Origin: Azolla caroliniana
Taxonomy: Eukaryota > Polypodiophyta
Length of the DNA: 64,000 nucleotides
Direction of reading: 5' to 3'
NCBI GenBank assembly: GCA_043228905.1
Contig: JBHGNT010000012.1
Coordinates: 12,524,001-12,588,000, forward strand
Of the stretch, positions 41,400-53,698 are shown piece by piece. How positions within the stretch are numbered: the stretch's first letter is position 1; each line of letters opens with the position of its first letter. The notes under the pieces are model-generated. The model searched no databases and was not told the DNA's origin. It worked only from the letters and a program-made list of their open reading frames with translations. A program made the translations under genes and the position numbers.

Positions 41400-42456
41400 A
41401 ACTGCAGACCATGAAGGTCAGATTCCTAATGTCCTTCAGATCTATACATATCATTTAAGTAATTGTCAATGTTCTTTCCCTCACTATGTATTGAGACCCA
41501 ATGTTTTACTACATGCAAATGGGTATATCAATGGATCTCCTGTACAATTTTTGTTTGATTCGGGAAGCTCACACAACTTTGTGAATGATCGTTTGGTTCA
41601 AATATGGGGAATCCAACCCACCGTAAGTAATCACACATTAAGGTGCACTTGGCTAATGGAAGAGTACAATACCTCGATGGGGCGATTCATTCATTAGGAA
41701 TTTCTATTGATACTTATATACAGGAAGTAGACTTCCATGTAATGAATCTTTGTACCACTGATGTAATACTGGGTTGTCCATGGTTTTTTAATAAAAACTC
41801 TTCTTTATCTATTGATTGGGCTCATCATTCAATTACTTTTGTACTGAACGATTGTACTCATTTTATTCAATGTGTTAAAAAACAATCTCTATCGATTGTT
41901 TCCTCTCCATCAATAACCGAGTTGTCTTGTTCTACTTTATTTTATTGTGTACTTGATCCGGACACTCACGTTTACAATATCGATAATGTCTCGGTTTAAT
42001 TATCATATTTTGAACAACAAGTCGATGAAATCTTAAATGATTTTCGTGATGTTTTTCTGAGTGAACTACCAGATGGGTTACCTCCTAAACGTAATATAGA
42101 CCATTGTATAGATATTGTACCTAGCGTTGCACCAATAAGTATACCTCCTTATCTCTTAAGCCGATCCGAAGAGGATGAGGTATCTAAGCAACTCAAGGAC
42201 TATTTACAATGGGTTATATTTGTTATAGTAAATCTCCATGGGTTGCACCTGTTCTCTTGGTAAAAAAGAAAGAGGGCACATGGTGTATGTGTATTAATTA
42301 TCGACGCCTGAATATAGTGACGATCAAGAATTCATATCCATTGCCTCGGGCTGACGATCTAATTGACTGTCTCCAAGGAGCTCGGTATATTACGAAACAT
42401 GATCTCTATACGGGCTACTATCAAATTCGTATAAGTGAGGACGATGTTCCTAAAAC
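41400..42456 (+). pseudogene. G1b protease and RT N-terminal part
   Basis: Protease: VQFLFDSGSSHNFVNDRLVQ (active-site DSG), then a shift, SLGISIDTYIQEVDFHVMNL, DVILGCPWFFNKNSSLSIDW, DCTHFIQCVKKQSLSIVSSP up to a stop after DNVSV. RT: from 42209 [60 protein letters not shown], cut by the G2b LTR before the FLDD box. Confidence 0.78.
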
Positions 42457-42749
42457 TGTCATGATATGGCAAGACTCGAACCCATGACCTTATGTTATAT
42501 GGGTCGAGCCCTTGATTATTATACCATCTATTGTAATACATAGGATATTATTTTCATTTAAGTTTAATTATAGGAAATTAATGTATATTCATGATTTCTC
42601 TGGAACATTCTAGAAACTTCAGGATTACTCCTGAGAACACTATAAAAGAAGGCACTAGGCATTATGTTGAACCAAATTGGTTCAACGCTAGTCTTAAGCC
42701 TTATAGCCATCTTGTACTTACTCTTCTTATAATATATCATCTGTTATCA
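42457..42749 (+). repeat. G2b 5' LTR
   Basis: 293 bp, TGTCATGATATGGC to TGTTATCA. tRNA-like module 42463-42528 (on the minus strand here), TATAAAA near 42641-42648, hairpin 42666-42686. Confidence 0.88.

Positions 42750-42752
<3 letters not shown>

Positions 42753-42823
<71 letters not shown>
42753..42823. repeat. CT microsatellite in G2b leader
   Basis: (TC)n directly after the LTR. In G2a the same place has only a short CTCTCTCTC run, so this is a recent expansion. Confidence 0.92.
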
Positions 42824-42829
<6 letters not shown>

Positions 42830-42993
42830 CTCTTTCCTCTCTCTCGGGAGTCTTACGCAATGCCGTCCTCTTAGTACTAATAGTACTTCTCTATTTTCTC
42901 TCTATTTTACAACTATTCCTGATAGTTTGAACCAATTTCACTCTCTAGTCTTTCTTTTGGTTTCCCTCATCCTCTTATCCTTTTTTCTATACA

Positions 42994-44090
42994 ATGGCTT
43001 CTGTTAGCGCCCAAGAATACCAATCTGTTTTCTTCGAGCTACAGTGTCTAAAAGAAAAATTTGTTGCCTTGGAACAAGAAAACCAACAGTTGTTAGGGGA
43101 TCTTCAACAAATTGCCCTAGAAAAATAGCAAACACAGCAACAACATGGGGAGTTAGCGTTACGTGTGCAACAACTCGAAGCAGCGTTGCAACAACAAGGA
43201 TCAAGTCCCCAAGGATTTCATAAAGGGCCCAAGATTGGATTTCCTATAAAATTTGATGGAACGCGATCGCAGTTTAGGGGATTCCTTTATCAAGTACGCT
43301 TAGTCATTCAAATGCATCCTTCTCGATACCCCACGGATGCATCCCGAGTCAGCCTAATCAGCACGTTGCTTAGCGGCTCAGCCTTGGCATGGTTTGCTCC
43401 GCTTACTTAATAACTTTGAAGACTTTATTAGTGAGTTTAAAGCTTGCTTTGGAGATACAGACAACATCCGGATGGCGATCAAAAAAATCCGACGATTGCG
43501 TCAAGGCGATCGTCCAGCCTCTACCTACGCGGCGGATTTCAGTCTACTCGCTTCAGATATCCCCTAGGATGATTAGGCACTAATGGAGCAGTTTCTCTAT
43601 GGCTTGTGAAACGATGTCAAAGGTCTACTTCTACCCTTGCCCGAAGAACCAAAGTCTCTAACGGAGGCAATCAGTCGAGCGGTCCGATGCGACAACCGCC
43701 TTTTCGAACGGCCTTCGGAACGTCAATTACAAATACCATGCTCTAGGCTAGAGCCCACTTACGCCTCAGTCGCGGCTAAACCGTTTGCACGAGACATACC
43801 TCAAGCAAATACTCCGACACCGATGGAGATTGACACCATGCGTCGTATATCTCTTAGTGGTTCCATTCCCTCCAAGCAAGTTAGCAATGTGTTCCTAGCC
43901 CAAGTCATGGTTAGTACTAAAAGTACTCCCCCAGTACATGTCCTAGCACTTCTAGATTTCGGAGCTAATTCCTGTTTCATCGATCGAAATTTTGCCCAAG
44001 CTTCTTAGACATCCTTAAGAAAACTTCCTTCACCCGCATCTGTAGTAGTCATTGATGGTCGTCCTATTGCTTCCGAGAATATTTTGTGTG
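42994..44090 (+). pseudogene. G2b gag and protease start
   Basis: Begins MASVSAQEYQSVFFELQCLK, with a TAG in the coiled coil (about 43125). Then LRVQQLEAALQQQGSSPQGF, PKIGFPIKFDGTRSQFRGFL, a deletion after ALAWFAPL, and DDCVKAIVQPLP or its frame-shifted equivalent. A segment missing from G2a follows (about 43555-43640, containing LMEQFLYGL), then EEPKSLTEAISRAVRCDNRL, MEIDTMRR, and a deletion of the zinc knuckle joining to SIPSKQVSNVFLAQVMVSTK and LALLDFGANSCFIDRNFAQA (DSGA here reads DFGA). Not functional. Confidence 0.78.
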
Positions 44091-44106
44091 TGTAGTATCA
44101 TTTAAT

Positions 44107-44975
44107 ATAATTAGTATTGCACACCAGGTCGTTGAGTTCCTTAAAGGCGAGGTCTAGTGTAGCATTCCAGACAATAGGTTTTGTAAACTTACGCATTTGA
44201 CCTTTTAGAAGATCAATAAACGACGTCATCAATTAGGAGTATTTACGAATGGATTTTTGCAAAAACCCGACAAAACGAAGGAATGAATGTTCAAGCGTCG
44301 GTAATAAATACACGTAAGTTATGTGCCCTCTTTCTTTTTAACCAAGACAACTGGTGCACCCCATGGAGATTTACTATAATGTATATAACCCATTCGTAAA
44401 TAGTCCTTGACTTGCTTAGATACCTAATTCTCTTCGGATCCACTTAAGCGATAAGGAGGTATACTTATTGGTGCAACGCCAGGTAGAATATCTATACAAT
44501 GGTCTTTATTACGTTTAGGAGGTCACCCATCTGGTAGTTCACTCAGAAAAACATCATGAAAATCATTTAAGATTTCACCAAGTTGTTGTTCAAAATATGT
44601 TAATTGAACCGAGACATTATCGATATTGTAAATGTGTATGTCGGGATCAAGTACACAATAAAATAGAGTAGAACAAGACAACTCGGATATTGATAGAGAG
44701 GAAACAATCGAGAGGGATTGTTCTTTTACACATTGAATAAAATGAGTACAATCGTTCAGTACAAAGGAAATGGAATGATGAACCCAATCAAAAAATAAAG
44801 AAGAGTTTTTATTATAAAACCAAGGATAACCCAGTATTACATCAGTGGTACAAAGATTCATTACATGGAAGTCTACTTCCTCTCTATATGTGTTAATAGA
44901 AATTCCTAATGAATGAATCGCCCCGTTGATGCCAAGTGCACTTCATAGGTGTGATCACTTACGGTGGGTTGGATT
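44107..44975 (-). pseudogene. G1c: degenerate G1 fragment at duplication junction
   Basis: Minus-strand G1 sequence with a 500-bp internal deletion. 44107-44290 matches the RT/RNase H border of G1a (about 15380-15560) and 44300-44975 matches about 16070-16750. A 112-residue frame (44523-44861) shows MNLCTTDVILGYPWFYNKNS, SFVLNDCTHFIQCVKEQSLS, YFEQQLGEILNDFHDVFLSE. Differences from G1a are dense up to about 44970 and nearly absent beyond, marking the crossover. Confidence 0.75.
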
Positions 44976-44983
44976 CCCCATAT

Positions 44984-46102
44984 CTAAACCAAACGATCAT
45001 TCACAAAATTGTGTGAGCTTCCCGAATCAAATAAAAATTGTACGGGAGATCCATTGATATACCCGTTTGCATGTAGTAAATCATTGGGACCCAATACATA
45101 GTGAGGGAAAGAACATTGACAATTACTTAAATGATGTGTATAGACCTGAAGGACATTAGGAATCTGACCTTTATGGTCTGCATCTTTAGCTTTGTTGTCG
45201 TGCTCTTTCTGTTGGAGCTTTCGACATTGATCTTTTGTATGACCCTTCTTTTTGCAGAATACGCAAAAAGGATGTTGTCGCATGCAATCGCGATCCAGGA
45301 ATTCGTTGGGTGTCTTGTGTTTCCCAACAAATTGCGACTGCTTAGTCCTGGGCGCTTCGTTGGGTTTGTTGTGGTCCTTCTTCGAAGTGCGTTGATAGCG
45401 AAGAACTATTTCAACGGCCTCTTCGAAGGATTTTGGATCCTTATCGTGCACTATCCAGTGATAGTCCGAATTGGGGATGCCATTGACAAAACAAGCTATC
45501 AACCAATTGTCCCCTTCTAGACCCGATTTTTGGATTTGGGTTCTAGCATGGTGAACATAGTCTTCTAGCGAGGAAAATTTCCTGCTAGAGAGGTTCATTA
45601 AAGCTTGTGCTACCTCGGTTCGAGAGGGAGGTTGCAGAAATTGGCCCTTAAAAACCGTGACAAAATCTGTCCAGGTATCGGGTAATTTCCCCATAGTACG
45701 GAGCCCACGCCACCAGGCGGCGGCCTTAACCCCGAGTTCTCGGCCGACATATGCAATCTTTGTACTATCTGGCATGGGATAGAGCTCAAAATGAGACTCC
45801 CATCGTCCCAGCCATGTGCAGATTGCTTCTTCGGTTCTTTCCTTTTTATCTCCCGTAAATGGCTTAACGACAAATGATGGTTCACCTTGTCGCTCATCAA
45901 GTCTATTAGTCTCACGTTGTAGACTAATGACACGTGCCTCAAGAGCACTCTGAGATTGCCGATGTTCGGTCATCTGTTGAGCGGTAAAACTAAGGTATTG
46001 GGTTATTTGTGCCAAATACATCTCAGTGGACATTTGTCCATGAGGATTCCCTTGAGTTCCTTCCGCTTGAGCGGATGACATCGGGTCGTTAATTTGAGCC
46101 AT
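44984..46102 (-). pseudogene. G1 gag and protease start, copy B
   Basis: A 372-residue open frame from MAQINDPMSSAQAEGTQG to FDSGSSHNFVNDRLV. It keeps gag continuous through GDNWLIACF, unlike the 17271 stop in copy A. The knuckle CVFCKKKGHTKDQC and protease DSG are present. It ends at TAG (44981-44983, where G1a has CAG/Gln in the VQIWG context) near the crossover into G1c. The rest of pol belongs to degenerate G1c, so the hybrid element is inactive. Confidence 0.82.
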
Positions 46103-47769
46103 TAAAGATTATTTCTGGAAAAGAAATAGGATAAGGTCAGAGAGATAGTCATAACATCATGTCGTGATGTAAACATATCATGGGCAAACATTAATCGATA
46201 TCATGATCTCGCGTCAATACCCCTCTAGACGTATGAGATGAGCTTCAAGATTAGGTTACCATGGTAACACAAAGGTGTTTTAAAAACCATAGGGGTGACA
46301 AATAAATGTCTTTCCCTGATCTCTATATCGATTTTTTCATGGTGGCTCCCCGAGGCTCAACCATGTATGTTCGCGTCATGAATAGTTTATATACGAAAAA
46401 AATGTTAACAATAAACTATGTTTCAGTGCCCACATATGTGGTTTCGGCTCTTTAAGTCCTATTACGAGGACACTGAGGTGCACTTAGACCTTAAGTCTAA
46501 ACATGTGTTATAGTCATATGTATCAAGGATGTTGTATGGTCTTGGTCATATTTGAACTCGAGACCTCGAGAACCAATACATTAAACACTTGAGCCAACCA
46601 AGTAAGTTGCTCTTCTCGAATGCTTAATGTTTGATGCGTATAAGAGATATGTGAGATCATATATGTTTTTTCTAAAAGAACATATATGTCAAGGGTCCTT
46701 ATTTCGCCCTCATTTACCAAAACTATGTTGGTATGTTACCTAACCTCAAGTCTCGTAATTACGATGGCATACGCCAAAGTGCAACCTAATGGTCAAGCCA
46801 AATGAGCCCTCGTTTTGTAGTAGGCTCACGTGGCCCATCACATGGTCACGTCATTACGAATGCCTCTCCTAAGAACGAGCTCATGGTGGCATCGTATCCA
46901 TGTAACGAGGGAGGGATGTTGGATACGTGTGTCATTGGAGCGACCTCACTTGAAATGGGTCAAGCCCTACGTACTCAACATCGTTATGGCTATAGGCGTT
47001 TCTTTACGTAACGAAATCGAGGTCATCAACGGGGTTGTCAACAAAAAAAAATTGTTGAAAAAGGGATGGTGACAACGCCATTCTCACAAAAATGTGAGGA
47101 CGGCCACCAACATCCTTTTCCCGACAAGGACAACTTTCGATATAATCACGTAATAACGAATATACACATATGTTTACTTATCACATATATACGATCAAAT
47201 ACGTATATACGTGACCACATATGCCTATAATAAACATATCGTTATATTAAATAGCCACAAATGATGTGATCGACATACGTAATCGAGGTATATACCTCTA
47301 CGCACACGAAACATCCTCAAATAAGAGATCATCGTAATACGCAATTGAGGTATTGACCTCTTACGCATACGAAACCAACAAATCAAGGTATTAAACTCAT
47401 ACGCAAACGTAACATATGTTCGTGAACGTAATACGTAAATTGAGGTATTAACCTCGTACGCAAACAACACTCATCACATATTATTAATATGTCAAACGAG
47501 GTATTGACCTCGTGCACATATGTAAACGTTTTAAATAATCAATTAAAGACCACTACAACATCATTGACTTAATGAAAAAAATTGACATATAAACTAAACA
47601 CATGATTAGATGGGAGAAGAGAGAATCGAAAAAAAAATTATGGAAAGAGTTACCGAAGTTCTTTGTTGATCGTTGTCTGGATTAAGGCCGACCGCACAAC
47701 GATCAATCAACATCAATCAAAAGACAAATGAAAAACAAAGAAACATTAGTACATAAATCTGATACCAAA
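46103..47769 (-). other. G1 leader and primer site, copy B
   Basis: Copy of 17871-19537: A/B-box pair near 46548-46596, GAGGT/ACCTC palindromes 47285-47511, and primer site TGGTATCAGATTTA at 47754-47767. Confidence 0.75.
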
Positions 47770-48208
47770 TATTAGAGATCTAAGTACTAAAGGAAGCTTA
47801 AGATAAGGATAAACAAATGATAGATAGAAAGGAGAAAGAGAAAGAAGGGTGCCGATCCACCCGACCACCCCCGAGCCTCGAGCCTCGATCGGCGTCCCAT
47901 ACCACCGCCGTGGCGTCGAGTCGTACCTGGTGCTGGCGCGCTCGCTACAAGAGTTGAGCCACCACAAGAGCAGAGTCTCGATGTAGTCAAAAAGATGATG
48001 AAATGAGGGTAGCTAGGCCTCTTATTTATAGCGATACCCAAGGCCCCCAGGCAAGTTCACACTTGACCTAATGGGTTGTCTCAATCCTCAGGATTAAAAG
48101 TAATCCTCCCCTTCTTTACACTCTCGTTTAACCCTCACACTTATCCACGTGTATAGAATACTACGATAAATTCTCACCAGGGGATATTAAATGGTCATGC
48201 CCGTAACA
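47770..48208 (-). repeat. G1 5' LTR, copy B
   Basis: Copy of 19538-19976 with a few substitutions. TCCGA follows at 48209-48213. The matching left LTR is absent because copy B starts inside the element. Confidence 0.88.
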
Positions 48209-50732
48209 TCCGATCTTCACCGTCACATCTGGACAAACCGCAAATAAATCTTCTGTTGTTTTAGTGGCTGCCCAGATCTTCCATCCATGATTAGTGTTAT
48301 ATAGGCCACTTCCCCTTTCGGTAGAACTCCTTGGACATCAAATTGATCTCCGATCCGTGATTAATCAATGTTGGTACGAGCTCCTTGATGTTTCCGATTC
48401 AGACCGGAGTCTCCGTAGTTGCGCATGCCCAGTGTGGCCTTGTGTAGTGGGACTTCGGAATTTCATCCTCCACTTCAGTGTCAATCATTAGAATGGTGTT
48501 TGCATTCCCCCTTGGAGCATTTTCCTCTGTATTTTGTCTTTTTCTCTTCACAAGATCCACAAGAAGATCGTGGAACTCCTTCTTCGCTATTCCGAGTAAT
48601 TCCCGAATTGAAAATCTACCTGACTATCGAGGATTCTCTCCTCGAACACCTTTTTCAAGGCCATTCATTGCTCGATGTCTGAAGCAAGTTTGAATGCTGG
48701 AATTGTTTTTCCTTTCCCCTTCCCTTCAGAGTTCCAGCTCTCCGGCGTCTTTGATGGTTAGGCCGCATCATCCGTGCACCATTGTTTCTCATCTACATAC
48801 ACCTCATGTAATTGGCATAGGGCGTACACACTATTCTTATCGATGGGGCACTCCCATCCCGTAGCTTCTCGGATGCCTTCCGTAGTGCTTCGGATCTCAT
48901 TAGAGTCAGTTTTCTCGGGGTTTTCTAGCACTTCCGGCCAAAAAGACTTCTTTGCTCTAGACGACTCACCCACACATATCCCTGCGGTTGTCACATAATT
49001 GCTTTTCGCCACTATTTCCTCCTCTAGGACTCTCTTCATGCGGCCTTTCCGGAAGTTCGGTTAGAGTGGCTTCGTAGAGTCCATCGAATGAATCAGATTT
49101 CCCTCGAAGTAGATAAGGTGCCGTCGTAGCGCCTCCTTGTGCTCGTCGCAATCCCTCCGATCATGTTTGGTACTATTGCACCATATGCATCGACGGTCCA
49201 TATACTTGGAACTTGTGGGTCGGTCATCCAACTTCTTCACCATCACGATTTTCAGATTCTCCATCTCTTTCAGCAACTACTCCACCGTGGTTGCATCGAT
49301 TCCCTTCTCGGTCGTAGTCTCCCGAGCCCATGGTTGATGGTCTTCCAATTCAGATCTTGGTTTCGGAATTGGTTCCGAAACCCTCTTTTCTTCACTACCA
49401 AGCCATTGCCCTCGCTTTGTGTATCCCGCGATAATATCCCGCATGTTTTCCCATGTATTGGTGTGGCCACTCTCAGTAGCGGTGTCCTTTAGAAGCATTC
49501 CAAGATCTTTCCGGTCCCGGACATCCACGGCTCATAAGAACATGATCACTTTGTCCAGTGCAAGGATAGCTTGATCTCTCGCGGAAAACCTCCGGAACCG
49601 ACTTTCGAATGCCGGAAACACATCGAGGACCTTAGCCCCTTGTCTGGCATTTCCACCCAATCTTCGAATCCCCTCCGCGTTGTCTTGGAGGAGTCCTCAA
49701 TGGAGAACGTGGTCTTTAGCGCTTCTTCAAATGTTTCCCACGTCAGATTTTGTTGTTGTTTCCCGTGGATACTCCCTTGAAGCCCGTCCGTAGCCACCCG
49801 ATTGAAGGATGTGACCTGCAATCCTTTCGATATTCCGCAACGTAGCATTTCCGACTTGTAATCCCACAAATATCGCGACACATCCTTCCCATTGAATTGC
49901 CCTCTCAGTTGCACGAGCCGTTGTATTGCCGCCGCAATCTCCGATATCACACGTTATTCTTGTAGCATCCGCTCGAACATCGTCATCATGTTGTTAGTTT
50001 CCGGTTGTTGATTCTCCATCTCCTTTCCACCCGTTTACACGTCGGGTTCACCAACTATGTCATGCCTTTCGGCGCCAAATCGTTTGCGTGAGTCGGGTGG
50101 GAACCCCTGAGGTTTTGAACTAGGTGAAAGAAGAATATGAGATAAGGTTTGTTACGAATAGATTGCAAGATGAAGATATGTAACTCGTGAATCCCACGAG
50201 TATAGTGTATTAATTAATACTTACTAGATTGTAAGAGAGCAATAGATGGCAAAATCGTGAATCCCACGAATATTTAATATTAATCAACCCTTATAAAAAA
50301 TCAACTACCGTATACATCTTTCTCTCTTCCTTATATAGTGATGGAAGAGACTAATCATAGCATCATGTTTTTTTCCTAAAGTGTTCATGCACATTAGATG
50401 TGCATGAGTAATTGGCTTGTGTTTTTTTCTTCCAAATAAAGTTTTTACGCACTCTAAAAGTGCATGATTTACGTTTTTTTGTAAAAATAGGCGTAAATAT
50501 AACTCTTATATCTATTAAATCTATATTTAGATCACTTATGATAAGTTAGTGCAATGGTAAAGTTTGGGTTTGTTTACATTGTGGTATAAGGTTCAAATCT
50601 TCCCCTATGTATGTAACAATATTTTTAATATTTCCTTTTATTTATTTATGCGTACTTAAATCAGATTTTTTTTTATACATATTTCACGTAGTGTGCAAAT
50701 TACACTACGACAACGCGCAAGGAGAAGGGGAA
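48209..50732 (-). pseudogene. G0b protease N-part, gag and leader, copy B
   Basis: Copy of 19977-22500 with the same stops. It includes LINHGSEIN, the knuckle CIWCNSTKHDRRDC, gag FNGKDVSRYLWDYKSEM, and the A/B-box module at 50547-50600. Small changes such as EGNL for EGNR and NQDL for NQDP show slight divergence. Confidence 0.72.
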
Positions 50733-50733
50733 G

Positions 50734-51972
50734 ATGAAGATGCCGGAATACGGCACAAAGGCTAGCACTTCGGACTAGAGCGAATCCGATGTGGCCAGGA
50801 GCGAAGACGGACCTCACGAAATGGGGTTAGAGTCAGCCAAGAGGGCCATGAAATCGGTGAACCAAAAGTTGCGCCGATCCACCCGCCAAAAGAACCTCAT
50901 AAACTGGTATGGGTACAATGAACACATGGCCCATCACTATGCGTATATTGTGAAGGCAATGGAAGTGTGTGAGTTGAAGAGCTACATAGAGGTGGTGAAG
51001 GACGCAAATTGGCGAGCCACTAATGGAGAATGAAACATGGGACCTAGTTGATGCCCTCAAGGGTGTGAAGCCGGTTGAATGCAAGTGGGAACACAAAGTG
51101 AAGTACAACACTGACGGCTCCGTCAACCAGTACAAGGCCTGATTGGTGGACAAGGGTTATGCAAAGTAGCATGACATCAATTACGACAACACATTTGTGC
51201 CGGTTTCCAAAATGACAACCGTCTGGGTGTTGTATGCTATAGTGGCGGCAAAGGTATGACACTTGCACAAAATGGATATGAAGAACGCGTTCTGGCAAGG
51301 AGAGCTTGAGAAACAGATGTATATGGTGCAACCTCTGGATTTCAGTCTAGATTGAACACGTTGGTCCTCTTCTGATTAACAAGTCCCTTTACGAACTAAA
51401 GCAAGCCCTGCATGCGTGGAACGCAAAGATCACGCAAAGGCTACGTCGAATGTGGTTTGCTTCGTTGATGTTGGACTCATCATTGTTCACCTGGCAGGGT
51501 CGAAACGGGCCAGTAAGCATACTCCTATATGTGGATGACTTGGTCATCGATGACGGTGACTTGGAAGAAATCGGCCACATGAAGTCCCAACTTGCCGCAT
51601 CATTCGAAATGAATAATTTGGGGACCTTCAATACTTCCTTGTGATCAAAGTGATCTGCACCCTAGAAGGCGTACTGATTAGTCAAAGACATTATGTACTA
51701 AGTAAATATTCTCTTGATGTTCGGGATGATAGACTGCAAGTCTATCTTGACTCCTGTTGATAGAAATGTGAAGCTTCGCCAAGTATCGAGAATGACATGT
51801 GATGCGACACGAGCTTGTTATACTTGACCATCACCCGACCGTGACCTCAACTATGCAGTCAAACTGATTAATCAATTTATGTCACAAGAAACCATTGACC
51901 ACCTTCAGTGGACGTAGAAGATATTGCAATACGTCAGCGGCACAAAGGACATGGCGTTGTTGTATCATTAGG
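50734..51972 (+). pseudogene. copia C3 RT relic, copy B
   Basis: Copy of 22502-23740 with the same stops and frame changes. SILLYVDDLVIDDGDLEEI lies at about 51510-51566. Confidence 0.78.
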
Positions 51973-51976
51973 ATTT

Positions 51977-52186
51977 TGTCCCTCCTAATGGGAGAAGTCG
52001 GCTATTGATTGGAAGAATCAACAGTTAGATTGGAGTCGACTAGTTGGGCCGACCCGATGGTCGAAAACAAGGTCTGCTAGTCCATTCGACTAGATAGTTG
52101 GCTTAGGAGTTGGCTAGTCGAATTGACTAGATTGTCGACTTGTGGGTCGGATAGTCGAATCGATCAGTTGACCGATTAATGTCGAT

Positions 52187-52223
<37 letters not shown>

Positions 52224-52612
52224 CAACAACTACATTTGTAAATAGCCCATACTATGTATGAGCATAAATACACCTATGGCAAACTTATTGTTGTGAATAG
52301 TAATGTGTGTATTGTGCCTCTGTTGTTGAGTGCAGAAGTGAGCGTAATAGAGAACAGGAAGAGACGCAAGAGTGCGCAAGTGAATGAGAGGCATAGTTGA
52401 GTGGAACTAGCCAAAACCCTAAGTGGGTATTCTTTGATTTACATAGATCTATAATATGTTTTTCCTTCCTGTTCATAGTGAAGATCTATTGTTCGTGGTT
52501 TTCCCCTGTTTTAGGGCTTCCGCGTAAAAAGTGTGTACTGTGTATTTTGTTGTTTCTAGATTGTGCAATTTTTCAGTCCATCAATCTCATAGATCTACGG
52601 TTCGGATCCCAC
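51977..52612 (+). repeat. copia C2 LTR, copy B, short TAA repeat
   Basis: Copy of 23745-24404 with the TAA tract contracted to about 10 units (52191-52219). Confidence 0.6.
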
Positions 52613-52641
52613 GAACTGCCATTAGAGCGAGAGGTGCAAGA

Positions 52642-53698
52642 ATGGAAGGAGGTGTGCGTGGCTTTCCAGGTATGATAGTCTTGAAATCACATAACTACTC
52701 TGATTGGAAGATCAAGATGGAAGATCTTTTGATAGTCAAAGATCTGTACCAACCCATAGATAGAAGTGAAATACCCATGGGGGTATTGGAGTTTGAATGG
52801 AAACTCTTAAACAGGAAGATGGTGGCCACCATCAGAAAGTGTGTAGATGTGAGTGTCATACAACGCATGGCTAACGACACAAACGCATATGAAATGTGGC
52901 ACAAATTGTCAGGGTTGTATGAGAGGAAGAATGCCCTCATCTAAACCTCTCTGATGAGAAAGATCGTGAGACTAAAGTACAGAGATGGAGAAAGCATCAT
53001 GGTACACATTAACACCTTCATGGGGTTCGTGAATCAGCTTGCGGCAACAAATTTCCTATTAGATGATGCTATGCAGGCCTTGTTAATGCTATGTACCCTG
53101 CCAGATAGCTGGGAGAACTTGGTGGTGTCTCGTAGTACCTCGTGTCAAGAAGGAAACATGTCTCTACAAGTGGTAAAGACAAGTATCTTGAACGAGGAGA
53201 CAAGAAGGAAGGACAAGAGTGTCCAGTCTCAGACGGAGGCAAATGTTGCACAACATTTGGATAGAGGAAGAACCAAGCAGAGGAGCCAATAGAACAGAGA
53301 AAAGTCTCATGCTAGGTTCAAGTCCAGAGGAAATCTCACATGTTTCTACTGTGGAAAACCTAGGCACTTCCAAAAGACTATCGACACCTTAAAAGGGAAA
53401 AAGGTCCTTCGACTGATGTTGAAGCTAGAAAGAAAGACTTCTGAAGAGAAGGACACTTCAGTCGTGACTACACGCGAAGAAGAGATTTTATTCATTTGCG
53501 AGCAAGAAAGTGCAAATATTGCAAATGAAGGGTGTGCTTGGGTGATAGAATCCGATGTATCGTTCCATATAACTCCCTCATGAGAGTGCTTCTCGTCTTA
53601 CAGAGTTGGTGACTATGGCTATGTAAAAGTGGGAGACAATGGAGAATGCAAGATAGCCAGCATCGGAAGTGTATGCTTGACAACGTCGCCGGTTGTTG
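52642..53698 (+). pseudogene. copia C2 gag-protease relic, copy B
   Basis: Copy of 24434-25490. DLLIVKDLYQ here against DLSIVKDLYQ in copy A; the C1 relative also has LLIV, so copy B keeps the older residue. Same stops. Confidence 0.8.

Larger units (their letters stand above)
37553..42456 (+). mobile_element. G1b: plus-strand G1 with integrase before LTR
   Basis: Same family as G1a but on plus, ordered integrase C-half (37553-38440), one LTR (38446-38900), leader, gag (40500-41335), protease (41400-42000), RT N-part (42040-42456). Both ends are internal and only one LTR exists. The piece from RT catalytic region to integrase N-terminus is missing. G2 LTRs of opposite orientation flank it (37552 and 42457). 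Could be two tandem elements sharing an LTR, or a one-LTR circle opened internally. Confidence 0.82.
42457..44090 (+). mobile_element. G2b: truncated plus-strand G2 element
   Basis: 5' LTR (42457-42749), CT-rich leader, gag and the start of protease, ending at about 44090 where G1c minus-strand sequence begins. It lacks RT, integrase and 3' LTR. It holds the gag segment deleted in G2a. Confidence 0.82.
16750..44975. repeat. tandem duplication, copy A (28.2 kb)
   Basis: Begins inside G1a protease and ends inside G1c at the homologous point. Its first 13.5 kb is repeated at 44976-64000 with constant offset (28,232; 28,208 after the TAA repeat; 33,723 after C1). Only scattered substitutions separate the two by eye. 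The right half (30.28-44.98 kb) has no partner inside the window. Confidence 0.85.

Noticed and set aside
42591-43007. 138-residue Ser-Leu-rich frame
   Set aside because: Runs through the G2b LTR and a CT microsatellite; no coding evidence.
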